Part shown: positions 15,010 to 24,315 of the stretch, in pieces
Layout: each line of letters opens with the position of its first letter
How positions within the stretch are numbered: the stretch's first letter is position 1
Origin: Trabulsiella odontotermitis
GTDB lineage: Bacteria > Pseudomonadota > Gammaproteobacteria > Enterobacterales > Enterobacteriaceae
Assembly: GCF_030053895.1 (NCBI RefSeq)
Contig: NZ_CP125781.1
Span: 1,550,001 to 1,614,000 of the forward strand
DNA: 64,000 bases
Reading direction: 5' to 3'
Made by a program: the position numbers and the translations under genes
Notes under the pieces: generated by a model
Told to the model about the DNA's origin: nothing
The model's database searches: none
The model's input: the letters and a program-made list of their open reading frames with translations, nothing else

Positions 15010-17148
15010 TTACTGCTGTGAAGACTGAATCGCGGTCAGTGCGATGGTGTAGACGATATCATCTACCAGCGCGCCACGGGACAGATCGTTAACCGGCTTG
15101 CGCATACCCTGCAGCATTGGCCCGATGGAGATCAGGTCAGCAGAACGCTGTACCGCTTTGTAAGTGGTGTTACCGGTGTTCAGATCCGGGAAGATGAACA
15201 CGGTAGCGCGACCCGCAACCGGTGAGTTCGGCGCTTTGGATTTCGCCACGTCAGCCATGACTGCCGCATCATATTGCAGCGGACCGTCGATCATCAGGTC
15301 AGGACGTTTTTCCTGCGCCAGACGTGTGGCTTCACGCACTTTCTCTACATCGCTGCCCGCACCAGAAGTGCCGGTGGAGTAGGAGAGCATTGCCACGCGC
15401 GGTTCGATACCGAAGGCAATCGCCGAGTCAGCAGACTGAATCGCGATTTCGGCCAGCTGTTCTGCGGTCGGGTCCGGGTTAATCGCACAGTCGCCGTAAA
15501 CGTAAACCTGCTCCGGCAGCAGCATGAAGAAAACGGAGGAAACCAGTGAACTGCCCGGCGCGGTTTTGATCAACTGCAGCGGCGGACGGATGGTGTTCGC
15601 GGTGGTGTGAACGGCACCGGAAACCAGACCGTCAACTTCGTCCTGCTCAAGCATCAGCGTGCCGAGCACCACGTTGTCTTCCAGTTGCTCACGGGCAACC
15701 GCTTCGGTCATGCCTTTGCTCTTACGCAGCTCAACCAGACGTGCGACGTAGCTTTCACGTACCACATCCGGATCAACGATTTCGATGCCCGTGCCCAGTT
15801 CAACGCCCTGGTCAGCCGCAACCCGATTGATGGCTTCCGGGTTACCCAGCAGCACGCAGGTTGCGATACCACGTTCAGCACAGATAGCCGCAGCTTTCAC
15901 GGTACGCGGTTCGTCGCCTTCCGGCAGCACAACGCGTTTGCCCGCTTTACGCGCCAGCTCAGTCAGCTGGTAGCGGAACGCTGGCGGAGAGAGGCGACGG
16001 CTGCGCTCGGAGGTCGCAGACAGGGAATCAATCCATTCAGCGTTGATGTAATCAGCAACGTATTCCTGCACTTTCTCGATACGCGCGGTGTCGTCCACCG
16101 GCACTTCGAGGTTGAAACTCTGCAGGCTCAGCGACGTCTGCCAGGTGTTGGTGTTTACCATGAATACCGGCAGGCCAGTCGCGAACGCGCGTTCGCACAG
16201 TTTGGCAATCGGCGCATCCATGTCGTAGCCGCCAGTCAGCAGCAGCGCACCAATCTCAACGCCGTTCATCGCGGCGAGGCAGGCGGCAACCAGCACGTCA
16301 GGGCGATCGGCAGAAGTCACCAGCAGCGAGCCCGGACGGAAGTGTTCCAGCATATGCGGAATGCTGCGCGCACAGAAGGTCACGGATTTCACGCGGCGGG
16401 TAGCGATGTCACCTTCGTTAATGATGGTGGCATCCAGGTGGCGAGCCATGTCGATTGCGCGGGTAGCGATCAGATCAAAGCTCCACGGCACCACGCCGAG
16501 GATCGGCAGCGGGCTGGAATCTTTCAATTGTGCCGGATCGATCTTCACGACCTTCGCTTTCGACGAATCGTCAAAAATCTCGGACAGATCAGGGCGGGTA
16601 CGGCCCAGCTCATCAACCGGCGCGTTCAGTTTGTTGATAATCACGCCAGTAATGTTGCTGTTTTTAGAACCGCCGAAGCTGCTGCGGGTCAGTTCGATAC
16701 GCTCTTTCAGCTGTTCCGGGGTATCAGTACCCTGAGACATCACGAAGATGATTTCCGCGTTCAGCGTTTTCGCGATTTCGTAGTTCAGGGACTGCGCAAA
16801 CTGGTGTTTGCGGGTCGGAACCAGACCTTCAACCAGAACCACTTCCGCGTCTTTGGTGTTCGCGTGGTAGTTTGCGATGATCTCTTCCATCAGCACATCT
16901 TTCTGATTGCTGGAGAGCAGAGATTCAACGTGGCTCATTTTCAGCGGTTCAGCCGCAGGCAGGTTAGATTTTGCCCGCACGATGGTGGTGGTCTGGTCAG
17001 GCGCATCGCCACCGGCACGCGGTTGAGCGATCGGCTTAAACACGCTCAGGCGTACGCCTTTACGTTCCATTGCACGGATAACACCGAGGCTGACGCTGGT
17101 CAGGCCGACGCTGGTTCCGGTTGGGATGAGCATAATAATACGGGACAC
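15010..17148 (-). CDS. pta: phosphate acetyltransferase Pta
   Basis: A 712-residue, three-domain enterobacterial Pta. The N-terminal P-loop-like domain starts MSRIIMLIPTGTSVGLTSVS. The central DRTGG regulatory domain spans about residues 225-335 (MLEHFRPGSLLVTSADRPD). The C-terminal catalytic PTA domain, from about 390 to the end, has KRVVLPEGDEPRTVKAA, SYSTGTSGAGSDVEKV and VFIFPDLNTGNTTYKA. It converts acetyl-CoA and phosphate to acetyl phosphate and CoA, the first step of the Pta-AckA acetate pathway. It lies 80 bp downstream of ackA on the same strand, so the two are an operon, with two intergenic hairpins that may adjust relative expression. The neighbour on the far side is the rhs island instead of yfcC. 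Confidence 0.97.
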   Translation of the reverse strand: MSRIIMLIPTGTSVGLTSVSLGVIRAMERKGVRLSVFKPIAQPRAGGDAPDQTTTIVRAKSNLPAAEPLKMSHVESLLSSNQKDVLMEEIIANYHANTKDAEVVLVEGLVPTRKHQFAQSLNYEIAKTLNAEIIFVMSQGTDTPEQLKERIELTRSSFGGSKNSNITGVIINKLNAPVDELGRTRPDLSEIFDDSSKAKVVKIDPAQLKDSSPLPILGVVPWSFDLIATRAIDMARHLDATIINEGDIATRRVKSVTFCARSIPHMLEHFRPGSLLVTSADRPDVLVAACLAAMNGVEIGALLLTGGYDMDAPIAKLCERAFATGLPVFMVNTNTWQTSLSLQSFNLEVPVDDTARIEKVQEYVADYINAEWIDSLSATSERSRRLSPPAFRYQLTELARKAGKRVVLPEGDEPRTVKAAAICAERGIATCVLLGNPEAINRVAADQGVELGTGIEIVDPDVVRESYVARLVELRKSKGMTEAVAREQLEDNVVLGTLMLEQDEVDGLVSGAVHTTANTIRPPLQLIKTAPGSSLVSSVFFMLLPEQVYVYGDCAINPDPTAEQLAEIAIQSADSAIAFGIEPRVAMLSYSTGTSGAGSDVEKVREATRLAQEKRPDLMIDGPLQYDAAVMADVAKSKAPNSPVAGRATVFIFPDLNTGNTTYKAVQRSADLISIGPMLQGMRKPVNDLSRGALVDDIVYTIALTAIQSSQQ

Positions 17149-17167
17149 GATTTATCCTCTTTCGTTA

Positions 17168-17223
17168 CCGCCGACACGTTTCGGCGGGCTACAAAACAGC
17201 ACCGCCAGCATTGGCTGGCGGTG
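17168..17223 (-). other. two intergenic hairpins between ackA and pta
   Basis: Two stems, CCGCCGA/TCGGCGG (17168-17187) and CACCGCCAGC/GCTGGCGGTG (17200-17223), fill most of the 80-bp ackA-pta gap. Neither has a T-tract on the minus strand, so they look like mRNA-stabilising or processing elements, not terminators. Confidence 0.6.
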
Positions 17224-17228
17224 TGGAA

Positions 17229-18431
17229 TCAGGCGGTAAGACGGCTGGCGTCTTGCGCGATAACCAGTTCTTCGTTGGTCGGAATGACCACAGCCGGACG
17301 GGTGCCTTCTTTGTTGATGAAACCAGACTTGCCGAAACGGGCAGCCAGGTTACGTTCATGATCAACTTCAAAGCCAAGCACGCCCAGTTTGCCCAGGGAC
17401 AGCTCGCGTACCATCGCCGCGTTTTCACCGATACCACCGGTGAAGACGACCGCATCCAGACGACCGTCCATCAGCGCCGTGTAGGAACCGATGTACTTCG
17501 CCAGACGGTGGCAATACACGTCCATTGCACGTTTTGCGTCTTCTTTGCTCGTGTAGTTGTCTTCAACATAACGGCAGTCGCTGGTGACTTCAGTCAGGCC
17601 CAGCAGGCCGGATTCTTTGGTCAGCAGCTTGTTGATTTGATCAACGCTCATGCCCAGGGTGTCGTGCAGGTGGAACACAATAGCCGGATCGATATCACCG
17701 GAGCGGGTTCCCATCACCAGACCTTCCAGCGGAGTCAGACCCATCGACGTATCAACGCATTTGCCATTGCGAATCGCGCTAACAGAACCACCATTGCCGA
17801 GGTGGCAGGTGATGATGTTCAGTTCATCAACAGGCTTGTTCAGTACTTTTGCGGCTTCCTGAGTCACATAGAAATGGCTGGTGCCGTGCGCGCCGTAGCG
17901 ACGAATGCCGTGCTCTTTATACAGGCTGTACGGCAGGGCGTACAGGTAGGATTCTTCCGGCATGGTCTGATGGAACGCGGTGTCAAACACAGCAACGTTC
18001 TTTTCTCTCAGCTGCGGGAAAGATTTAAAGGCTTCAGCGATACCGATCAGGTGAGCTGGGTTATGCAGAGGTGCGAAAGAGGCCGCATCTTTGATACCCT
18101 GAACGACGGTATCGTCGATCACCACGGAACGGGTGTATTTTTCGCCGCCGTGAACAATACGGTGACCAATTGCCGTCAGCTGTGCGGACAGTTCTGGTTT
18201 TTGTGCCAGAATAGTGTTAACGATAAAGTTCAGCGCTTCACTGTGAGCGGCGCCTGCACCTAAAGCCGCCTCTTGTTTGCTGCCGTCCATTTTCCATTTA
18301 ATACGGGCTTCAGGAAGATGGAAACACTCGGCTAAACCAGAGAGGTACTCGTCACCGTTAAGCGCATCGATGATAGCGAATTTCAGTGAGGAGCTACCGC
18401 AGTTCAGAACCAGTACTAACTTACTCGACAT
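17229..18431 (-). CDS. ackA: acetate kinase AckA
   Basis: A 400-residue acetate kinase of the ASKHA fold, identical in length to E. coli AckA. Signatures in order are VLNCGSSSLKFAI (residues 9-21), HRIVHGGEKY, FDTAFHQTMP, RRYGAHGTSHFYV, and VVFTGGIGENAAMVRE near the C-terminus. It converts acetyl phosphate plus ADP to acetate plus ATP in the cytoplasm, and the reverse when acetate is taken up. First gene of the ackA-pta operon, divergent from yfbV. Confidence 0.97.
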   Translation of the reverse strand: MSSKLVLVLNCGSSSLKFAIIDALNGDEYLSGLAECFHLPEARIKWKMDGSKQEAALGAGAAHSEALNFIVNTILAQKPELSAQLTAIGHRIVHGGEKYTRSVVIDDTVVQGIKDAASFAPLHNPAHLIGIAEAFKSFPQLREKNVAVFDTAFHQTMPEESYLYALPYSLYKEHGIRRYGAHGTSHFYVTQEAAKVLNKPVDELNIITCHLGNGGSVSAIRNGKCVDTSMGLTPLEGLVMGTRSGDIDPAIVFHLHDTLGMSVDQINKLLTKESGLLGLTEVTSDCRYVEDNYTSKEDAKRAMDVYCHRLAKYIGSYTALMDGRLDAVVFTGGIGENAAMVRELSLGKLGVLGFEVDHERNLAARFGKSGFINKEGTRPAVVIPTNEELVIAQDASRLTA

Positions 18432-18766
18432 GGAAGTACCTTTTGATACGTGGCTAAAAAAACGTCAAAGAGTCACAAAGCGTAGCGCAGGATGACACCG
18501 ACATTTATGATTAACATCATGCCTTGGTCGTTTTGAGGCATGAGGGAAATAATACTTATTGATTCTACGTCATTTTGCACAATTTTCAGCCAGCGGCAGA
18601 ATGTGCGATAATTTGACAAACCTGATGCGTGGGTCTACGCCCATCTCAGGCTGGCACAGGATACCCGATTGCAGGGGACAATGACAAAATCTTTTGAACG
18701 TTGTCATGCACAGTTGTGAGTTTGCACATTTTTTTTAATATTTGTTCGTGAAGTTGAGGTAATGCC
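18432..18766. promoter_or_regulatory. divergent ackA / yfbV promoter region
   Basis: A 335-bp intergenic stretch without a gene. It holds an inverted repeat CATGCCT/AGGCATG (18518-18542) and a compound hairpin CCTGA...TGGG-N6-CCCA...TCAGG (18621-18650). A T-rich segment near 18730 precedes yfbV. Promoters for ackA-pta (minus) and yfbV (plus) must lie here, but I cannot place their -10/-35 elements with confidence. Confidence 0.6.
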
Positions 18767-19222
18767 ATGTCGACACCAGACAATCGCCCGGTAAATTTTT
18801 TCAGTTTGTTCCGACGGGGACAACACTATGCGAAGACGTGGCCAATGGAAAAACGCCTCGCCCCGGTTTTCGTGGAAAATCGCGCCATTCGGGCCACGAC
18901 ATACGCCACTCGCCTCATGCCGCCTGTCGCGGTCTTCACCCTTTGCTGGCAAATCGCCCTTGGCGGGCAGTTAGGCCCGGCGGTCGCGACGGCGCTGTTC
19001 GCATTGAGCCTGCCGATGCAGGGCCTGTGGTGGTTAGGGAAGCGTTCTGTCACACCGCTTCCGCCCACCATTTTGCACTGGTTTTATGAAGTGCGCGGCA
19101 AATTGCAGGAAGCCGGGCAGGCGCTCGCGCCGGTAGAAGGAAAACCGGATTACCAGGCTTTAGCTGACACGCTTAAGCGCGCCTTCAAACAACTGGACAA
19201 AACTTTCCTTGATGATTTGTAA
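18767..19222 (+). CDS. yfbV: UPF0208 inner-membrane protein YfbV
   Basis: A 151-residue protein with two predicted membrane segments (about residues 45-65, LMPPVAVFTLCWQIAL, and 70-92, VATALFALSLPMQGLWWLG). Cytoplasmic ends start MSTPDNRPVNFFSLFRRGQHY and close with LKRAFKQLDKTFLDDL. The length and sequence match E. coli YfbV, reported to help insulate the Ter macrodomain. Divergent from ackA, as in E. coli, and followed by its own terminator. Confidence 0.95.
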   Translation: MSTPDNRPVNFFSLFRRGQHYAKTWPMEKRLAPVFVENRAIRATTYATRLMPPVAVFTLCWQIALGGQLGPAVATALFALSLPMQGLWWLGKRSVTPLPPTILHWFYEVRGKLQEAGQALAPVEGKPDYQALADTLKRAFKQLDKTFLDDL

Positions 19223-19247
19223 TTGAAGCGAAAAAACGCATATAAAG

Positions 19248-19272
19248 AAGACACAGAATATGTGTCTTTTTT
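19248..19272 (+). terminator. yfbV: Rho-independent terminator of yfbV
   Basis: A stem AAGACACA/TGTGTCTT with a five-base loop and a T run continuing beyond it, 25 bp after the yfbV stop codon and 30 bp before yfbU. Confidence 0.8.
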
Positions 19273-19301
19273 TATGCCCTACGCGCAACAGGAGTCAAAA
19301 A

Positions 19302-19796
19302 ATGGAAATGACCAACGCTCAACGCCTTATCTTGTCGAATCAATACAAGATGATGACGATGCTCGATCCAGACAATGCAGAAAAGTATCGTCGTTTGCAG
19401 ACGATCATTGAGCGCGGCTATGGGTTGCAGATGCGGGAGCTGGATCGCGAATTCGGCCAGCTGACAGAAGATACCTGCCGCACGATCATCGATATCATGG
19501 AGATGTACCACGCGCTGCATGTCTCCTGGGCTAATCTGAAAGATCCCAGCATCATTGATGAGCGTCGCGTGACGTTTCTCGGTTTTGACGCGGCCACAGA
19601 AGCACGCTACCTCAGCTACGTGCGTTTTATGGTGAATACCGAAGGCCGTTATACCCATTTCGATGCCGGGACGCACGGTTTCAACTCACAGACGTCTATG
19701 TGGGAAAAATATCAGCGCATGCTGGCGGCCTGGCACGCCTGCCCGCGCCAGTATCATCTGAGCAGCAATGAAATCGACCAGATTATTAATTCCTGA
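19302..19796 (+). CDS. yfbU: conserved YfbU family protein
   Basis: A 164-residue YfbU-family protein (MEMTNAQRLILSNQYKMM; YGLQMRELDREFGQLTEDTCR; FLGFDAATEARYLSYVRFM). The family is widely conserved in gamma-proteobacteria, has no signal peptide or membrane segment, and its biochemical role is not established. The frame is open 14 codons upstream, but CAGGAG at 19289-19294 and the family N-terminus fix the ATG at 19302. Its stop codon lies 11 bp before the yfbT start, so the two are likely co-transcribed. Confidence 0.94.
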   Translation: MEMTNAQRLILSNQYKMMTMLDPDNAEKYRRLQTIIERGYGLQMRELDREFGQLTEDTCRTIIDIMEMYHALHVSWANLKDPSIIDERRVTFLGFDAATEARYLSYVRFMVNTEGRYTHFDAGTHGFNSQTSMWEKYQRMLAAWHACPRQYHLSSNEIDQIINS

Positions 19797-19807
19797 TGGA
19801 GGCGTGT

Positions 19808-20467
19808 GTGCACTGTAAAGGTTTTCTGTTTGATCTGGATGGCACGCTGGTAGATTCTCTGCCCATCGTTGAGCGGTCATGGTGTCACTGGGCGGATCGT
19901 CATGGTCTTGCGCATGATGAAGTCCTGAATTTTATCCATGGTAAACAGGCTGTCACGTCATTACGTCATTTCTTACCGGGTAAAAGCGAGGCGGAGATCC
20001 AGGCCGAATTCGCGTACTTAGAAAACATCGAAGCCACCGACACCGACGGAATTGTTCCGCTGCCTGGCGCGCTGGCGCTGCTGAATCAGCTCAATGAAGC
20101 CGGTATACCGTGGGCTATCGTCACCTCCGGCACGCGTCCCGTAGCGCATGCGCGTCATAAAGCCGCCGGGCTGCCAACGCCGGAAGTGTTCGTTACCGCC
20201 GAGCGCGTGAAGCGCGGTAAGCCGGAACCAGACGCGTATCTGTTAGGGGCCGAACTGTTGGGTTTGTCGCCGCAGGACTGTGTGGTGGTGGAAGATGCGG
20301 GGGCGGGCGTACTGTCCGGCCTCGCCGCCGGGTGCCACGTTATTGCCGTTAATGTTCCTGCCAGCGCCCCTCGCCTGCAGGAAGCAGACTTTATCCTGAC
20401 GTCGCTGGAACAACTGATTATCACCAAAAACGCTGACGGGCAGGTAAACGTGGCATTAAAAGCATAA
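19808..20467 (+). CDS. yfbT: HAD-superfamily sugar phosphatase YfbT
   Basis: A 219-residue HAD phosphatase with nucleophile and acid D9/D11 in GFLFDLDGTLVDS. A helical cap domain follows, then motif II IVTSGT, motif III KRGKPEPDAYLLGA, and motif IV VVVEDAGAGVLSGLAAG. The E. coli protein dephosphorylates small sugar phosphates. An ATG at 19796 overlaps the yfbU stop in frame, but GGAGG at 19798-19802 is correctly spaced for the GTG at 19808, and this start aligns with the E. coli N-terminus (x-x-CKGFLFDLDG), so GTG was chosen. Confidence 0.92.
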   Translation: MHCKGFLFDLDGTLVDSLPIVERSWCHWADRHGLAHDEVLNFIHGKQAVTSLRHFLPGKSEAEIQAEFAYLENIEATDTDGIVPLPGALALLNQLNEAGIPWAIVTSGTRPVAHARHKAAGLPTPEVFVTAERVKRGKPEPDAYLLGAELLGLSPQDCVVVEDAGAGVLSGLAAGCHVIAVNVPASAPRLQEADFILTSLEQLIITKNADGQVNVALKA

Positions 20468-20478
20468 TCCTATGATAT

Positions 20479-20503
20479 AGCCCCGGATTGGCGGGGCTTT
20501 TTT
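20479..20503 (+). terminator. Rho-independent terminator of yfbUT
   Basis: A stem AGCCCCG/CGGGGCT with a six-base loop and a run of T residues, 12 bp after the yfbT stop. Confidence 0.85.
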
Positions 20504-20551
20504 ATGGCACTATTTCTTCACTTTCATCCCGACATCTGACAAGGACACGTT

Positions 20552-22384
20552 GTGAACGGTGAACTTATTTGGGTGCTGTGCCTGCTGGCGGTTGCCGTGG
20601 TGTTATTTGCCACTGGCAAAGTGCGCATGGATGCGGTGGCATTGCTGGTGATTGTCGCGTTTGTCCTGAGCGACACACTGACCCTGAGCGAAGCTTTTTC
20701 TGGCTTCAGCGATCCGAACATTATTCTTATTGCGGCGCTGTTTATCATCGGCGACGGCCTCGTGCGCACCGGTGTTGCCACCAATATGGGGGCCTGGCTG
20801 GTCAAAGTGGCCGGTAACAGCGAAACCAAAATGCTGGTCTGCCTGATGCTGACCGTCGCCGGACTGGGCGCGTTTATGAGCTCGACCGGCGTGGTTGCTA
20901 TTTTTATCCCCGTCGTGTTGAGTGTCTCGATGCGCATGGAAATTTCCCCATCCCGCCTGATGATGCCGTTAAGTTTTGCCGGGCTTATCAGCGGTATGAT
21001 GACGTTAGTCGCGACACCGCCCAACCTCGTTATTCACAGTGAACTGATCCGCGAAGGGTACGACGGGTTCCGCTTCTTCAGCGTAACGCCACTGGGGCTG
21101 GTGGTTCTGCTGATGGGGATTGTCTACATGCTGCTGACGCGCTTTATGCTCAAAAGCGAAAAGCAGGACACCGCGGGCGATGGCTGGAAACGCCCGTCGT
21201 TTCGCGATCTTATCCGTGAATATCGTCTGACCGGTCGCGCCCGGCGTCTGGCGATCCGCCCCGGCTCGCCGATGATTGGCCAGCGGCTTGATGATCTGCG
21301 TCTGCGCGAACGCTACGGCGCCAACGTTATCGGTGTGGAACGCTGGCGACGCTTTCGGCGGGTGATCGTTAACGTGAACGGTGTGTCTGAATTCCGCGCC
21401 CGCGATGTGTTACTGATTGATATGTCTGCCGCTGATGTCGACCTGCGTCAGTTTTGCAGTGAGCAACTGCTGGAGCCGATGGTGTTGCGCGGTGAATATT
21501 TCTCCGACCAGTCGCTGGACGTAGGGATGGCGGAAGTGTCGTTGATCCCGGACTCCGAGCTGTTGGGTAAAACCGTCCGCGAAATCGCTTTTCGTACCCG
21601 CTACGGCCTGAATATTGTCGGCCTCAAGCGCGGCGGGCAGGCGATGGACGGTGTGGTAGTGGACGAACCACTGCAACTGGGCGATATCATGCTGGTGGTG
21701 GGAAACTGGAAACTGATTAGCCTGCTGGCGCAAAACGGGCGCGATTTTGTCGTGCTCAATATGCCCATCGAAGAAAGCGAAGCCTCTCCGGCGCACAGCC
21801 AGGCGCCGCACGCCATTTTCTGCCTGGTGCTGATGGTGGCACTAATGCTCACCGACGAAATTCCCAATCCGATCGCGGCGATTGTGGCCTGTCTGCTGAT
21901 GGGGCGCTTTCGCTGTATTGACGCTGAAAGCGCCTACAAAGCCATTCACTGGCCGAGCATCATTCTTATTGTCGGCATGATGCCATTCGCCCATGCGCTG
22001 CAAAAGACTGGCGGCGTCGATTTGATCGTCCGTGGATTGATGGATATCGGCGGTCAGCAGGGGCCGTATCTGATGCTGGGCTGTCTGTTTGTGATGTGCG
22101 CGGTGATCGGCCTGTTCATTTCTAATACCGCCACGGCGGTGCTGATGGCGCCGATTGCGCTGGCGGCGGCAAAAACGATGGGCGTGTCGCCTTATCCGTT
22201 TGCGATGGTGGTGGCGATGGCGGCCTCGGCGGCCTTTATGACGCCGGTTTCGTCACCGGTTAACACGCTGGTGCTTGGTCCGGGAAATTATACCTTCAGC
22301 GATTTTATGAAGCTGGGCATTCCGTTCACGGTGCTGGTGATGGTGGCCTGCGTGCTGCTGATCCCGGTGCTGTTCCCCTTCTGA
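20552..22384 (+). CDS. yfbS: DASS-family transporter with TrkA-C domains, YfbS
   Basis: A 610-residue inner-membrane protein, the same length as E. coli YfbS. An N-terminal bundle of membrane helices carries the sodium/anion symporter motif (ALFIIGDGLVRTGVA; GAFMSSTGVVAIFIPV; VATPPNLVI). A soluble insert of about 200 residues (215-415) contains two RCK_C/TrkA-C domains (MIGQRLDDLRLRERYGANVIGV; LLGKTVREIAFRTRYGLNIVGL). A second bundle ends with SNTATAVLMAPIAL and TPVSSPVNTLV. The transported ion is unknown. Translation starts at GTG 20552 behind AAGGA. Confidence 0.93.
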   Translation: MNGELIWVLCLLAVAVVLFATGKVRMDAVALLVIVAFVLSDTLTLSEAFSGFSDPNIILIAALFIIGDGLVRTGVATNMGAWLVKVAGNSETKMLVCLMLTVAGLGAFMSSTGVVAIFIPVVLSVSMRMEISPSRLMMPLSFAGLISGMMTLVATPPNLVIHSELIREGYDGFRFFSVTPLGLVVLLMGIVYMLLTRFMLKSEKQDTAGDGWKRPSFRDLIREYRLTGRARRLAIRPGSPMIGQRLDDLRLRERYGANVIGVERWRRFRRVIVNVNGVSEFRARDVLLIDMSAADVDLRQFCSEQLLEPMVLRGEYFSDQSLDVGMAEVSLIPDSELLGKTVREIAFRTRYGLNIVGLKRGGQAMDGVVVDEPLQLGDIMLVVGNWKLISLLAQNGRDFVVLNMPIEESEASPAHSQAPHAIFCLVLMVALMLTDEIPNPIAAIVACLLMGRFRCIDAESAYKAIHWPSIILIVGMMPFAHALQKTGGVDLIVRGLMDIGGQQGPYLMLGCLFVMCAVIGLFISNTATAVLMAPIALAAAKTMGVSPYPFAMVVAMAASAAFMTPVSSPVNTLVLGPGNYTFSDFMKLGIPFTVLVMVACVLLIPVLFPF

Positions 22385-22389
22385 GATGG

Positions 22390-22412
22390 CTGCCGGGCAG
22401 GGCGCCCGGCAG
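22390..22412. other. hairpin between convergent yfbS and yfbR
   Basis: CTGCCGGGC/GCCCGGCAG stem with a five-base loop in the 32-bp gap between the two convergent stop codons. It lacks a T tract on either strand but is placed where a shared terminator is expected. Confidence 0.55.
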
Positions 22413-22416
22413 TCAG

Positions 22417-23016
22417 TTAAAGCGGCGAATCCTGACTGATTTCATCCAGCGAAAGGTGGAAGCTCGGCACGAAAACCTGCATGAAATAATCCATTTCTTC
22501 GCTGCGTCGCGATTCCAGCGTTTTCTCCAGACGCGCTTTGGCGAGCAAAAACTCATTGTTGCCCGCAGACAACTCTTCCAGACATTTCAGATAAGCGCAG
22601 AGCGCATCCGCCTGCTTCACGATGGATTTCTCTTCCGCGCTGTACTGCCGGTCATCTATCAGCGGTTCGAAGATATCACGCAGCTCTGCCGGGACCATAT
22701 CGACCAGCTTTTGCTGCGCAATTTTTTCGATGGCTTTATATTCCTGGGCGATTTGCGAGTTGAAATACTTCACTGGCGTTGGTAAATCACCGGTCAGTAC
22801 TTCTGAGGCGTCGTGATACATCGCCAGCAACGCAATGCGATCGGCATTGACCTGACCACCGAATTTACGGTTTTTGATTGCCGCCAGCGCGTGTGCCACC
22901 ATAGCGACCTGCAGACTATGCTCGGAGACGTTCTCCGTGCGGACGTTCCGCATCAGCGGCCAACGATTGATTAACTTCAGGCGTGAAAGATGGGCAAAGA
23001 AGTGACTCTGGCTCAT
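22417..23016 (-). CDS. yfbR: 5'-deoxynucleotidase YfbR
   Basis: A 199-residue HD-domain phosphohydrolase with metal ligands H33 (SEHSLQVAMVAH), H68-D69 (AMYHDASEVLTGDLPTP) and D137 (VKQADALCAYLKCLEE), positions identical to the characterised E. coli enzyme. It removes the 5'-phosphate from deoxyribonucleoside monophosphates and takes part in nucleotide salvage and dUTP-independent thymidylate supply. Length and start match E. coli YfbR. Confidence 0.96.
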   Translation of the reverse strand: MSQSHFFAHLSRLKLINRWPLMRNVRTENVSEHSLQVAMVAHALAAIKNRKFGGQVNADRIALLAMYHDASEVLTGDLPTPVKYFNSQIAQEYKAIEKIAQQKLVDMVPAELRDIFEPLIDDRQYSAEEKSIVKQADALCAYLKCLEELSAGNNEFLLAKARLEKTLESRRSEEMDYFMQVFVPSFHLSLDEISQDSPL

Positions 23017-23097
23017 AGCGATCCTTAATCAATAACAGCGTTCGGAATATTGTGCGCAGAGATGACCGCCGGATGCAAACGCCGGCGGTCAGGACGA

Positions 23098-24315
23098 TTA
23101 CGACTGATGATACCCGGAGAGGAAGCGACCGAAGCGGGTGATAGACATTTCCAGCTCGTCAAGGCGGGGCAGGGTCACGATACGAACGTGATCCGGCCAC
23201 GGCCAGTTAAACGCCGTGCCCTGAACCAGCAGCACTTTTTCCTGTAACAGGAAATCGAGCACCAGTTTCTGGTCGTCGTGAATATTGAAGCGTTTGGCAT
23301 CAATTTTCGGGAACATATAGAGTGCACCTTTCGGCTTCATGCACGAAACGCCAGGGATTTCGTTAATCAGTTCCCACGCGCGGTTACGCTGTTCGTACAA
23401 CCGACCGCCAGGCATGATGAACTCACTGATGCTCTGGTAACCGCCGAGCGCTGTCTGAATGGCGTGCTGCGCCGGAACGTTGGCGCACAGGCGCATCGAG
23501 GCCAGCATTTCCAGCCCTTCGATATACCCTTTGGCGTGTTTTTTCGGCCCGTTGAGCACCATCCAGCCCTGGCGGAAACCAGCAACGCGGTAAGTTTTCG
23601 ACAGGCCGTTAAAGGTGATGGTCAGCAGATCCGGCGCCATCGCCGCAATCGAATGATGCTCGGCATCATCGTAAAGAATTTTGTCGTAAATCTCGTCGGC
23701 GAAAATAATCAGATTATGCTGGCGGGCGATTTCAACAATCTCCATCAGCAGCTCTTTGGAATAGACGGCACCGGTCGGGTTATTCGGGTTGATGATGACA
23801 ATCCCGCGGGTGCGTGGCGTGATTTTGGCGCGAATATCGTCGAGATCGGGAAACCAGTCGGACGACTCATCACAAAGATAATGTACCGCTTTGCCGCTGG
23901 AGAGCGATACGGCGGCGGTCCACAGCGGATAGTCTGGCGCCGGTACCAGCATCTCGTCGCCGCTGTTCAGCAGCGCCTGCATTGCCTGGACGATCAGCTC
24001 AGAAACGCCGTTGCCGATGTAGATATCCTCAACGGTCACATCACGCATACCACGCGCCTGATAATGCTGCATGATGGCTTTACGGGCAGAATAGAGACCT
24101 TTTGAATCGCAATAGCCCTGCGCCGTAGGCAGGTTACGAATCACATCAACCAGAATTTCATCGGGGGCGTCGAAACCGAAAGGCGCCGGGTTACCGATAT
24201 TCAGTTTGAGAACTTTATTGCCTTCTTCTTCTAGACGTTTTGCTTCCTTCAGAACCGGGCCGCGGATGTCGTAACAGACATTATCAAGTTTGCTGGATTT
24301 TTCGATGAGGGACAT
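23098..24315 (-). CDS. alaA: glutamate-pyruvate (alanine) aminotransferase AlaA
   Basis: A 405-residue class I/II aminotransferase, the same length as E. coli AlaA. PLP-binding features are VSELIVQAMQALLN, NPNNPTGAVYS (178-186 region), the phosphate-contact FADEIYDKI, and the Schiff-base lysine K240 in FNGLSKTYRVAGFRQGW. It makes alanine from pyruvate and glutamate. In E. coli it is divergent from lrhA, and the order is the same here except that two IS elements lie in the intergenic region, the nearer one beginning 452 bp upstream of its start codon. Confidence 0.96.
   Translation of the reverse strand: MSLIEKSSKLDNVCYDIRGPVLKEAKRLEEEGNKVLKLNIGNPAPFGFDAPDEILVDVIRNLPTAQGYCDSKGLYSARKAIMQHYQARGMRDVTVEDIYIGNGVSELIVQAMQALLNSGDEMLVPAPDYPLWTAAVSLSSGKAVHYLCDESSDWFPDLDDIRAKITPRTRGIVIINPNNPTGAVYSKELLMEIVEIARQHNLIIFADEIYDKILYDDAEHHSIAAMAPDLLTITFNGLSKTYRVAGFRQGWMVLNGPKKHAKGYIEGLEMLASMRLCANVPAQHAIQTALGGYQSISEFIMPGGRLYEQRNRAWELINEIPGVSCMKPKGALYMFPKIDAKRFNIHDDQKLVLDFLLQEKVLLVQGTAFNWPWPDHVRIVTLPRLDELEMSITRFGRFLSGYHQS

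Noticed and set aside
15607..17361. A 584-codon open frame on the plus strand opposite pta.
   Set aside because: It is entirely antisense to pta, whose motifs and length are unambiguous, and it reads as low-complexity Arg/His/Gln-rich translation typical of the opposite strand of a GC-rich gene.
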